From: Kryptolebias marmoratus
Lineage: Eukaryota; Chordata; Actinopteri; Cyprinodontiformes; Rivulidae
Reading direction: 5' to 3'
Assembly (NCBI RefSeq): GCF_001649575.2
Contig: NC_051437.1
Coordinates: 17,612,866 to 17,676,865, forward strand
Length of the DNA stretch: 64,000 nt
Of this stretch, positions 24,481-36,009 are shown one piece after another (positions within the stretch are counted from its first letter, which is position 1; every line of letters starts with the position of its first letter). Under the pieces are notes generated by a model. That model was not told the origin of the DNA, searched no databases, and was given only the letters and a program-made list of their open reading frames with translations. The position numbers and the translations under genes were made by a program.

Positions 24481-24512
<32 letters not shown>
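24481..24512. repeat. GT dinucleotide microsatellite
   Basis: Sixteen uninterrupted GT units. It explains the His-Thr and Val-Cys runs of nearby spurious open frames. Confidence 0.95.
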
Positions 24513-24516
<4 letters not shown>

Positions 24517-25249
24517 GGGAAGGCGAGACAAGCATCCCATAAAGCAGATAAAGAACAATTGCAGGAACCATAAGCCACAGAATAACTGGAGACTCTCTCT
24601 GGATAATTGAATAATTGAAAGTCCCTGTAAGATCAGGACACACACTCAGCATGAAGGAGACGGGGAGTATGAGATATTTTTATAATGTGATTAATGCTAA
24701 TGCAACAAGGAACATGGGATCAGGCGATGTGCTGCCAAACATGATAACAATTGCCATCAAAGTGTGTTTTTTAAAACCTTTCGACACTGTAAGAGTTTAT
24801 TTATTCGATTTTTTTCTTTTTTAACCAGATTTCTTTTTTTTTTTCTAGGACAATACATCACTTCAGAAACATCAGCAAAACTAAAAATGGAAACAAAACA
24901 CAATAAAAAATATTCTTGTTCCTATTAAGCAATATCTGGTGTTAGTATAAAGCAGCATCAGTCGTTTCCTTTTTTGTAAATAAACCTTAGCGATTTTGTT
25001 TTCACACCATAAAAGAGTTCAATTTATGAACTGATGATTTAGAGAAGTTTCCCTGTGTTTTCTCTCCTGTTCACAAAAAAGCTGTTTATGTTGTTAAAAT
25101 GTATTTCTATGATAAAAAGCCATTTAGTAAGAAATCTAACAATATTACATCTATTAATATTAATGCAAAATCTTAAATAAAAAATCAGTAACACAAACAA
25201 TATATTTACTGATAAAGATTGCTGTTAAGTTTGCATTACACAATTAACC

Positions 25250-25410
25250 TGACAGAAACCTCAGGCTACACCACAATTGCTACAGCTAGCTGCTGCTTCT
25301 AATTGCACTTGGAAACAACCATAAACTAATTTGAAGACTGTGAGATTTTGCCTGTTTTATTTCTCCAAACTGGGGTTGTTCATAGAGCTATCTACAACAG
25401 GTAAGATATT
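25250..25410. repeat. Partial copy of the 31101-31627 inverted-repeat element
   Basis: It shares gagctatctacaacaggtaa (25388 on) with the right end of the slc26a10 intronic element, and gctacagctagctgctg (about 25285) with that element's middle in reverse orientation. No matching left end is clear, so it looks truncated or rearranged. Confidence 0.5.
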
Positions 25411-27228
25411 TGTTGTACAAAAGAGCTGAACAACTTTTTAAATGCTGCTAACTCCTGTAGCAGCATTTTAACTGGTGTTATCCATCTCGTCTAAATACTG
25501 GCTACTGCAGGTAGTTTACAAACTAAATGAAATAATATTTCATACAAGGAAGCAAACCATTCTATTAATATGTATCCTTTTTGTACACAAACAGACATAA
25601 TTCAGAGCAGCTTCTTAATTTCAACGTTTGAAGGCATTCTATTATATGCCTTCAGAATTTTGTTAATAGCTTAGTTGTTGTTTCCAGGCCGAAATTATCA
25701 ATGTTTTATTAAGTAAAGTGCACAACTTTGTGGTTGTGTGTGTGTGTGTTGCTCAGGTATTTACATTTGGGCTGTTTAAACAAATGACAAAGTGTCTGTT
25801 ATGAAAGAGCAGAAGGATTTAATCTAGTTTGGGGTTAACACTCCATATCCTTTTCCATTCAACGCATTGTTCCTTTAACCCCTGATTAATATCTTGTTTA
25901 AACAGTCTGCAGACACATCACTCTGTTGCTCTGTTTATAAATCCTCTGGAGCTGATCAACACAATGGCCCACATTCCTGGCATTTAAAGGAAGTCCCTTA
26001 TATCACTGCTCCTCCTCTCCACCAGAGACACAGAAATTCTAGGAATATGACACAGGGACAAAAACAAGTCTGCACATGGACGCCTGTTTATCGCATTCAG
26101 TCTAAAACATCGGAGATATTCTGCTTCAGTGTTCTGGCAGTGCTTTGCATCAGCAACACATCCTTGGACCCGTCGCCTATCCCCCCTGTTTGACTCCAAA
26201 CATCAACAGCAGAGGGAGGATTCGGTCTACATGAGCTAATGTTATTCCTTTTAGATTTCTGAATTAGTAGAAGTAAAACAAAAACACCGATCAGGGTTAA
26301 ATCATTTGACTTTTTGCCCAGACACTGTTGCTTGTATGTAGGATTACAAAACATCCCCTGATGACTGTGGAGTCCTCTGGTCTGAGTTGCATAAAGTGAA
26401 AACTATTTTATGTCCATAAAATTATAGATCCTGAAGTCATTAAAAAAAAAAGATTACCTGTGAACCAAATGTCTTCATGTAATGTCTCATGTTTTTATGA
26501 ATTTGTCATGTTTTTGCCACTCAACAAATACACTTCCTCCTAACTGAATGCACAATGCAGAACATTTTGATTTCTCTAATTAAAACTTGTTGCCCTTCTA
26601 ACTAAGGTCAATCCAGGTCCAAGTCTTTGGGTGTTGTTTTGTGCAGCAGTTAAAAAAAAAGTGTCATTGCTTGCCCTTCATCACGTAGCCTCGTATGATG
26701 AGAGACGCTACTCCCGAGACCGGAGATGTGCTTTCAGTGCTCCCAAAAACAGAGCCGAGATCAGAAATAAATTGTCACTTCCTCTGGCTTTATAATCACC
26801 AGGCAAAGTCAAACTTTCTTTTGTTTGTGGTTTCCTTCTGCTTTATTTTTGGCAATATTTTCAAGAAGACTACATGCAGTTTGTTCAAATGCAAGTTCTG
26901 AACTGTATTTTGTCCTGAAACACACACACCCACACACACACATCCGGTCTTATTCTTTATATCTTGTATTTTTTGCAGAGCTCTCTTTCATATTTTTTCA
27001 TCTCTAACAAAGAACATCTCACTCATCGCATACAATCTCGGATCAGAGTCTAGGTGTGGTTTGATCTGTGAACCAGGTTTCCATGTGTGATTGAGTTTCA
27101 CTGAGGCCTCATGGGTCCCTACACAGTTTAACCCCCCCATTACAGACATCCATCCCTCTCGGAAATGAACTCCTCGCTAACAGACAAGGTTTGAGGTTAC
27201 ACCTCAGCTTCACCAACAATGCTACTTT

Positions 27229-27328
27229 NNNNNNNNNNNNNNNNNNNNNNNNNNNNNNNNNNNNNNNNNNNNNNNNNNNNNNNNNNNNNNNNNNNNNNNN
27301 NNNNNNNNNNNNNNNNNNNNNNNNNNNN
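27229..27328. other. Assembly gap of 100 N
   Basis: Exactly 100 N, the usual placeholder for unknown length. It lies about 285 bases upstream of the slc26a10 start codon, so promoter or 5' UTR sequence of that gene may be missing. Confidence 0.98.
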
Positions 27329-27613
27329 TAGCAGTAGGACCCTGAGAATCTCTGTGGACAAAATGAGCTGGTACACCTTTATGGTGTTTGAGTCAGGCCC
27401 AAGATGTAAAAAAAAAAAAGTTGTTCAGCACAGTAAGAGAGAGAGAGAGAGAGGGGGAAAGTTGAGCTATGAGCCATGTAATTGGCCAGGAAGAGTCTGA
27501 CAGGAAAATGTGATGGCCCCTGAGGTCAGAAGAATCTGCCATATACCGCAGCTTAAGACAGAACACCTTGACTGATTGAGCCACGGAGCTGGGAGGGATT
27601 CTGCAGGGTCGAC

Positions 27614-28238
27614 ATGAGCGCTTCTGTGGCCGTGTACAGGAACATTTACACGGAGGACCGCTTCAAGCAGGCCTATGGCTCCGAGGAGAGCAGCGGAGGG
27701 GGTCTGTGGCTCCGGGACAGACTCGCCGGGACGTGCAGGTGTTCGAGGCGGGCCTGCCTTCACCTGCTGAGGGAGAGGGTCCCCATCTTCAGCTGGCTGC
27801 CCACATACAGGCTGAAGAAATGGCTGGTGGGAGACACTGTGGCCGGGCTGACTGTTGGCATTCTGCATATTCCACAGGGTTTGTACACACAATTAATTTA
27901 CTACCACTAACACTGGCTTCTGGTACAAATAATTAACCAAATTTGATGTTTTTCTGAATAAAAACACAACTATTATATATGTTCAATTCTATAAGACAAC
28001 ATTTTAGTTTATTATGATTATACTAATAATATATGTTTCATTGTATTATTGTAGCAGTGTACTTTTACAGTTTTCCAGGGTAAAAATACACTTTCTGACT
28101 TTCCTTCTTTTACTGGAAAATCCACTGTGGTAATTTCAAACACTTTAGTGAACTTTTCTGTCACTGCATGTCCCAGGATTTGTGTGATAATTAAGGATCC
28201 GTCTTACTTTTTCTAATTAAAGAAAACAGTAGTTAATA

Positions 28239-28316
<78 letters not shown>

Positions 28317-28320
28317 GTGA

Positions 28321-28396
<76 letters not shown>

Positions 28397-31300
28397 CAAT
28401 AAAGTAGGGCTGCAACTGCAATGTTATCCTTGAATATTGAGATGATGATATCTTTTGCGTTAAATCCACATGTTCTGTCTTCAAGGTTCTCTCAACACTC
28501 TTCATGTGCCAGCTGGGGTTATTGATAAGAGACAAGCAGTGGTTCCCAGTTTAGGTTTGGACCCCACTGCGGGCCATGAAACACCAACTGTTGGGTCTTC
28601 AGAGAATCGACAGAAATAAAATTAACTTTAAAAAGAATTGCCAAAAGCCTACGTACCTGTACATGTTAGAACAGTGGATAGAAATGGATGAAAAAATGTT
28701 TTTTGTTAAAAGGCTATTAGTGTTTGTATCTTTCAACCAGCCATAGATGGGGTCACAAGTCTTTAAGGCTTTTGTTTTGTGGGTCTAAAGCCAATCCACT
28801 CTTCCACTGATCCACTGATTTAGAGTAGTGGGAGTCCATCTGATTGCCAAATATAAGCCTATATATATTTTTGTTCATATCTGTGATTTGTTGGAATCAT
28901 TTGCATTTTAGATATTGTACATATTGATATTGCATGAGATATTATGCAGACCTAAAAGAAATAAAGAAATGTTAATAATAATTTCCCCCTCCCCCCACCC
29001 AAACAGGCATGGCCTTTGCTCTCCTCACCTCGGTGGCTCCAATATTTGGCCTCTACACCTCCTTCTTCCCTGTTGTTCTATATATGATCTTTGGCACAGG
29101 ACGCCACGTGTCTACAGGTAAAACTTCCACCCACATCTATTTTAGATGCATCAGACATAATTTAATCCCGACGATTTTTGCTTTGAAGCCAATTAATATG
29201 TTCTGAGCTGTTACTGGGCTGACTTTACCCTGTCAGGTACCTTTGCTGTGGTGAGTCTGATGACAGGCTCTGTGGTGGAGCAGCTGGTTCCCACTCCTCT
29301 GGAGATGAACTCAAGCTCGCCTGAAGCGGCAGAGTTTGAGGCCCAGAGAATTGGCGTGGCCTCGGCGGTAGCACTCCTCTCAGGAATCATTATGGTGAGT
29401 CAGGTGCAGAAAGTCGTGGTCTGAACAAATTAAAACGGAATCATGTTATGTGTTGTTAGAGAGATGACAGATTCGTCTTTGTGAGTTTTTTGATTCTTAT
29501 CAGGCTTTGTTGCTCCCCAGCTCTGCATGTTTGTTCTTCAGCTGGGCTTCCTCTCCACCTACCTGTCAGAGCCAATCGTTAAAGCCTTCACCAGTGCCGC
29601 TGCCTTCCATGTTGCCATCTCACAGCTGCAAAGCATGCTGGGTCTGCGGCTCCCTCGGCACACTGGGACCTTTTCCCTCTTCAAGGTGATCAGCTCATGT
29701 CTTGCTACTTTATGTAGAAATGTAATCTCCCTTCATTGTTTTAAGTGAATGTTTAGTTTGCTCACTGCGCTGTGTTCTCAGACTTTGGCAGTAGTGATGG
29801 AGAACCTGGCTCACACCAACACGGCTGAGCTGCTCATCTCTTTGGTGTGTTTGGCTGTTCTGGTTCCCGTTAAAGAGGTCAACACACGTTATCGACACCG
29901 CCTGCGCACTCCGATCCCCGTGGAGATCCTCACGGTCAGTCAGCTGAGTTCTGAAGACAAGACTTTAACAACTTCAACGTCACTGCTCGTAACTTAAGGT
30001 TTTGTGCTCCCCTTCTCAGGTGATTATCGCTACGTTTGTGACGTATGCCTCCTCACTAGACTCTTCTTACAACATTGAGATAGTCGGCCACATTCCAGCT
30101 GGGTAATCTTTGTAATAATCACAAATGAAAGCTCTTATGAACTAAGTTAACATTTTTGACTAATATTTACCAACTGTCTCATCCTCAGATTCCCAAGGCC
30201 ACAGCCACCTGCCTTCCACATGTTTCCTGCCATTGCTGGTGACACCATTGCCATAACGTTTGTAGGATATGCTGTGTCTGTCTCACTGGCAATGATCTAT
30301 GCTGACAAACATGGATACTCTATACATCCCAACCAGGTAAAATACAAGAATGATGCAGCTGCTTGACGCAATGTCAGGTCGGACTCTTGCCAGGGTGTGA
30401 ACATTTTGCATTGAATCTGTGATTTCAGGAGCTGCTGGCTCACGGGATCTCCAACACCGTCTCCTCCTTTTTTACTTGCTTCCCCAGCTCAGCCACTTTG
30501 GCCACCACGAACATCCTTGAGAGCGCTGGGGGATACACACAGGTAGTGTGCATGAAATCAATTTTATGATCCTTCTCTGGTGTTGTTGCCACAACTAATT
30601 ATTTTGTGACATCTGAACTGAAGCTCTAACATAAACAAAAGTGTTGCACCAAAACCAAAACTAGCAAATGTTTTGGTACCACTTTACAAAAACAAATGAC
30701 TAAATATTAGGTTGTGATGCAGTTAATAATCAAGCTGCAAACACCAGACAAACCATTAATAAACAGTTACAGGAAATATATAGAAAGGAAAAGACAGACC
30801 CAATCTTAGTTTACCAGTGTTGTTTTAATTTACTTATCAAACGTGTCAGTAAGTTATCTGCATATAAACACTATAAGCAACAAAGTTTGTTTTAGTATAT
30901 AAAGGTGTGATAAGGTGTTTACAAACTCACGAATAACCTATTTATGAAGCCTTAAAACTGTTTATGAACATACCCTTATTGTAAAGTGGTGCTAGCTTTT
31001 TAAAAACTATTTTAATTGCTGCTTTAAACACAGGCATGTGCAATAATCATATAAAGACATACTTAAGAACTAATTTAAATATTTTTAAGAAACAAATAAT
31101 ATCCTATCTGTTGCAGATAACTCTTTGAATTACCTTACTTTAAAGAAACAGTTCAATTCTGACCAGAATGATGAGCTAATGGCTAGTCAGAATGAAGCAG
31201 GGACCAAAGTTGATTGCTTTTGTCTTAAAAAAAAACTTCAGCCTTAAAAATTCCATAAGAGTTCATGGAAATGCTATTTTATAAACCTTTACTTTGTTGT

Positions 31301-33706
31301 GTTTTTAAATTTTTGCTATTTACATAGTATTTTAATGGATATTTGCAAGGACAAATGGTGACAGTAGCAGCTAGCTGTAGCACTTTTTGTGCCACCCAGG
31401 GCACTTCTAGCAGGAATTTTGTGGTATAACCATGTCATTCAAAACTGATGATTTTAAATGTTTATAAAATCGCATTTAAATGAACCTCAATCAAATTTTT
31501 TGACACTGAAGTTATTTTATGATTGAGTGATCCGCATGGTCTGGGCCATGCTCCTACTAGCCATAAGCTCATCAGTCCAGTCTAAATGGAACTATTTCTC
31601 CAAAGAGCTATCTACAACAGGTAAGATGGTAATTGCACGGAACCCTACTTCAAATGATCCAAACTAATATTTAATGATAATTTATGAACTAATGTTGATA
31701 AAACCTTGTTCCTTGACTTCATGAATGCATTTGTGTGTGTCCTCTTGCAGCTCTCTGCCCTCTTCACCAGTCTGGTTGTTCTGATCGTCCTGCTGCTGAT
31801 TGGACCACTGTTTTACTTCCTACCCAAGGTTTGTCCACATCACAAGTGTGTGTCTGTGCAAGTCTATGAGAAGGAGTGGGGGTTATTTCCACTCTTACCA
31901 TCTACTTTCTCTGTCCTCAGGCGGTCCTGGCATGCATCAATGTTACCAGCCTCAGGCAAATGTTCCTGCAGTTCCAAGACCTACCTGAGCTGTGGAGAAT
32001 CAGCAAGCTGGACTTTGTAAGGGCATTTTATTGGCATCAAAACCAAAGATGAGAAAAAAGAGAAAAATCTAGATTTTTGTGATCTTGTTTCACTGCAGTG
32101 GGAAAGTCGTGAGGATATTTGAACTAAAAAAGCCTTCCAGCTAATATGTATTATTCAAGTCACTTTTGCAGTTTTACTCAGATTATTTGGTAACAATCCC
32201 CCATGACTGACGCTGACTGATGCTTAATTTTTTATTTGGTGAGGTTACTGTATGTCTGTCTTTGGGCAGATGGTTTGGGTTGTGACCTGGCTCTCTGTGG
32301 TGGTGCTCAATGTGGACCTGGGTCTGGCTATCGGAGTGGGTTTCTCTATGATGACTGTGATCTGTCGCACACAAAGGTACATTTTCTATTCCTTCTCAAC
32401 AAGTACAGGGCAGCAACAGCAACAGTAGCTCTGGGCAAACGTTTTGACTGTGGGAGTCATCATTTTATCTGTAATGTTAAACCACCTTGCTCACATGCAC
32501 CAGAAATGATCTGTAAGTAAATTTTTTACAGTCACTAAACACTGAAAGACTCAGGCTGGGTGGATCATGTGTTAGTTTAAAAATGCTAAATAATATAGCT
32601 TTTTATTGACCCCCACAGGGCTGAATGCTCAGTACTTGGACGAGCGAGCAACACTGAAATATACAGACCTGTGGAGAATCACAACAAGGTGAGCAAAGTC
32701 TGCGATGATGCAAGAAGAGTTTCTAAAAACAAATAAAAAATGAGACTATTCTGTTTCCTCTTCAGTGTTATGAAGTGCCTGGGGTGAAGATCCTGACCTA
32801 CAACGGGCCCATTTACTACGGCAACCGGAGCTTCTTCAGGGAGAAAATGAGCAAGCTGTTGGGCCTGACGCCAGAGAAGATCCGCAGCAGAGAAAAAGCC
32901 AGGAAGGCTGTGGAGAAGCGGGACAGAGAAACCACCGTCAGCACTGTGGTACGCCTAACTACAGCGAGATGATTTACAGATTTTATCAGTCACTGTAAAT
33001 AACTGCTTCATTTTATGTTTCGTATCTAGGAGAGAGGCATCGCAAACACATCATTTTCCTCAGAAAATGAGTTCTTTAAATCAGGTAAGCCTCTTGAAAA
33101 ATTAGGAAGAAATTTGTAATCACATTATCAGGGTGAGCTACAGTTGTGTTTCTTTGCAGAAAGATCAGAGAGTGATGTCCAGGCTGTGCTGATTGATTGC
33201 AGCAGTGTGATATTTGTTGATGTTGCCGGAGCGAGACTCTTCACACAGGTTAGCCAACAAACCAAAGGCAGGATTACATCTCACAGTAAACATTTTCTTC
33301 TTAAAAATGTGACTGCTATTGGCTTTTTGTAGATGTGCACCGAGTGCCAGAAAATAGGCGTTCATGTGTATTTGGCCAACTGCAACGGTGAGACTTAGTT
33401 ACCCTATATGCATATTTCTTAATGATTTTCTTCATTATGTTATCACTACATGTTTATTTTAAATATGAGCTGTCTTTTAGAAAATGTCTTGAAGATCCTG
33501 ACATCAAGCGGCCTGATGAGCCACATGAACCCTCAACACATTTTCGTCACCGTTCACGATGCTGTGATGTACATTCAGCAACAGAAGGTGAGGGCCAGTC
33601 TGCAAAAATATACAAGCTTTCTGCGTCATTTAAAAAGAAATAATAATACAGCTGGCTTGTGTCGTAGGAAAAACCTCCAGAGCACACCACAACGGTCTGG
33701 GTATGA
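27614..33706 (+). CDS. slc26a10: SLC26 family anion transporter, SLC26A10 type
   Basis: Eighteen coding exons in continuous phase: 27614-27878, 29007-29117, 29237-29394, 29521-29685, 29782-29934, 30020-30102, 30189-30336, 30429-30542, 31751-31828, 31921-32016, 32270-32376, 32619-32688, 32766-32948, 33030-33084, 33160-33248, 33333-33387, 33481-33587, 33668-33706. All introns are GT-AG and the product is 691 residues. The transmembrane transport domain spans about residues 70-490, with [33 protein letters not shown] and [10 protein letters not shown] cytoplasmic STAS domain follows (about 495-680), opening with [12 protein letters not shown]. The tail ends in TTTVWV. SLC26 proteins exchange or conduct chloride, bicarbonate, sulfate or similar anions at the plasma membrane; the substrate of A10 is not established. 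Proximity to b4galnt1, as in human 12q13, and close similarity to human SLC26A10 motifs decide the paralogue. An acceptor-like ctgcag 7 bases before the ATG suggests an upstream leader exon. Confidence 0.93.
28233..28395. repeat. Compound AAT/ACT trinucleotide microsatellite in slc26a10 intron 1
   Basis: A long run of AAT units is followed by about 15 ACT units (28320-28367) and a second AAT run. It lies in the first coding intron. It produces Ile and Ser homopolymer open frames that are not genes. Confidence 0.95.
28530..28850 (+). repeat. Possible hAT-type remnant in slc26a10 intron 1
   Basis: It begins agcagtggttcccagttt, close to the cagtggttc terminal motif of many hAT elements, and continues with 'ccccactgcgggcc'. 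No matching right terminus was confirmed. Tentative. Confidence 0.3.
30675..30993. repeat. Short element with terminal inverted repeats in slc26a10 intron 8
   Basis: The left end GGTACCACTTTACAA (30675-30689) is complementary to the right end TTGTAAAGTGGTGCT (30979-30993), with a single mismatch over the inner 14 bases. The interior is AT-rich and non-coding. The size and structure fit a miniature DNA transposon. Confidence 0.6.
31101..31627. repeat. Long-arm inverted-repeat element in slc26a10 intron 8
   Basis: 31101-31200 and 31540-31627 are imperfect reverse complements over roughly 90 bases. For example, ATCCTATCTGTTGCAGATAA pairs with the right end, and TGATGAGCTAATGGCTAG (17 of 18) pairs with the segment near 31560. 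The centre has agcagctagctgtagcac. This is a foldback or MITE-type element. A partial copy is at 25250-25410. Confidence 0.65.
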
Positions 33707-34230
33707 AGCAGGAGGACAGTGGAGAGTTGCTCACCTCAGCCAGGTGTCTGGAACAAAAACTGGTCGAGCGTGTTTGGACTGAGATAACGTCCATCACCGG
33801 ACTACCAGCAGTGCAGCATTTGGGTCAGACTGTACTGAATACCAGTGTTTCAAAGAAACAGTAGCCTGTTGTAGCACAGTTAATTACAATAACTTGTAAT
33901 TAACAGTATATTTTTCACAACACACGAAACTTGTCATGCAGTAATCAGTAAAAAGATGTCTATACCACTGTTTTTTATTAACTTGTTCTCATTTGGTTTT
34001 ACTCAGCTGGTATGTCACAGTCATATTCTGTGTTTTGGCATTGAAATATTTATTTTCTGCTTTTTAGTGACTATAAAATACAAAGTGCACTGAACAGTTA
34101 GTTAAAACTCTTTAGTATTTATAAAGTTTGGAAGTTGAACTTGAATATGCCTCTGTGTGCAAAGAAAATATATTTCCATAATGGTTTTACTTATCCAGTA
34201 TTTTAACCTGAGGAACTCAACTAAGAATTT

Positions 34231-34310
34231 AATAAATGATCTTTGTATAGCAGCTCTGCCATCCAGAGGCTTTTAGGAATAAAGTTTTTCTTTAAAAAAA
34301 AAAAAAAAAA
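34231..34310 (+). terminator. slc26a10: Candidate 3' end of slc26a10
   Basis: AATAAA occurs at 34231-34236 and again at 34278-34283. The second is followed 11 bases later by a genomic run of 18 A. Either would give a 3' UTR of about 550-600 bases. The A run will cause internal priming in oligo-dT libraries, so transcript ends mapped here need caution. Confidence 0.4.
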
Positions 34311-35862
34311 AGAACCAGGATAGTTTTTGTTGTTCTTATTTTTCGTTGTTTTGAGAAATGTGAAAGGCAATCAATAAATATTAAAAATGAGATTAGATTT
34401 TGATGTAACCGTTTGGATTGACGCTGTTATTTGGGATTTATAATCTTGGAGGGTATGGGTGTTCTCTGTGGAATGTGAAGCACGTCACATTTTTTCATAT
34501 CTGAAGAGGGAAGAAGAAGAGAAGCCTTTGTATTAACAGAGATACTGTAGATTTGTGTTTCTGGCCTGATGAAAGATGAAAAGTCTAAAACACTCTGATT
34601 CATCCAACATGCAGATTTATGTCTTATTTAACATGAATGAAACAAATATCTGCAATGGACGTGCCTCAGCGTGCTTTTGAGAACACTTTCTAAGAAAAGT
34701 AGATCAAGTCAAGATGAAATCTTCATTTAGGTTGATTAAAAGTGATGTCTTACCTCACTGTCATGCTGCCCTCTTCTGTCCAACAGCTGAAGTTGTTCCT
34801 CTCACTGCTTTTTATCTCAATTCTAATACCTTGACCTGATAAAACTACATGTACTGTGAGTTCAACATCGTACTAAAGAAAAAGAAGAAAAACCTAATTA
34901 TGTCCTTGCTTGATGTTGGATAGCCAAGTTATTAATTTTTTCCTGTGCATATTTCAAGGAGGCCTCTAGATACTGTACCCTTTGGGGTTTTTCTTTAAAG
35001 CTCAAGGAGTATTTCACTAATTGGCAGGAAGTAGTCCACTTCAATTACAACATGGTGCACGAGCATCTGGCCAAATGTTTACAAAGCCAGAATTCACAGT
35101 CAGGTCTGCTAACACAAACATACGTGCAGGAGCATGGTTAAAAAAAAAAAAATATTTCTGTAAACTCTGCAGTGTAGGTCTGCCATTTAAAGAAAAAATG
35201 GAATTATCTATAAATAGGATTGTATGGGTAATAAAGAGAAAAGGTATAGCTATCATGTACTTACTGTTCTGAAATGTATTACACAACAAAATATATATTT
35301 TTTATATTTACCCTTCTCAGAAAACAAAAAACACAAAACAATAAATTCCTGTTAAATCACAAACACAACAAGATAAAGACTATTATCAAATTCAGTCTAA
35401 TAAAGAAAAATGAAGAGTTTGAATGGATATGATTCTCTGTGCAGCTTGTTAAGATCTGATCTTTTGTTTCCATCCTGTGGTGAAACAGCTGCATTGCAAG
35501 CGGTTTGTCAAAATAAAATGTCAAACAATAAGTAAGATTTCACAATCACAGCAAAAGTTAGTTTCATGTGAAACCAATTGAACTCAAACATAATCAGCCA
35601 GAATCAGACATTTTACTGCCTGTAACTCAGAATACATTGTATTAAAAGTATAAATACCGTATTGTGCAATAATGTAGCCATATAAGACATGCATGTTAAG
35701 CAATTTTACTACTTTATTTTTATTTATATTATGAAATTTGACAATGTGCAAAAATTAAATAAATAAACCACACTGATGATCTCACAAAATACTTGCTAAA
35801 ACAACTTGATTTGTCTGTAATATACCTCGTTCGGAGCAACAACAAAAAAAAGACCCACAAAG

Positions 35863-35868
35863 TTTATT
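35863..35868 (-). terminator. b4galnt1: Candidate polyadenylation signal of b4galnt1
   Basis: AATAAA on the minus strand, about 145 bases after the stop codon. A second AATAAA overlaps the stop codon itself (36008-36013) and would leave almost no 3' UTR, so the downstream one is preferred. Confidence 0.35.
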
Positions 35869-36009
35869 TAAAAGATTTTGAGCTGCAAAAACAAAAACAA
35901 ACTAAAAACAAAACAAAATCAACAAATATGTATCTGAAGTTTTTTTTCCCTGAGAGCCACAGCAGTCACTGTTTTTTCCCCTTATATTAATCCAACAAGA
36001 GTCTTGTTT

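Larger units (their letters stand above)
8600..27400. other. About 19 kb with no supported gene between sp5l and slc26a10
   Basis: The open frames in this stretch are short, lack splice support and show no family motif. What can be seen: repeats (listed separately), AT and GT microsatellites, and several blocks that are less AT-rich and low in homopolymers, near 9780-10060, 10900-11120, 13000-13260, 16340-16580 and 17270-17900. The last ends in a G-rich run around 17700-17750. Large gene-free flanks with such blocks are typical of developmental regulators, so enhancers of sp5l are a fair inference. None is proven. Confidence 0.45.

Noticed and set aside
28217..28399. Ile/Ser homopolymer open frame
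   Set aside because: Translation of an AAT/ACT microsatellite.
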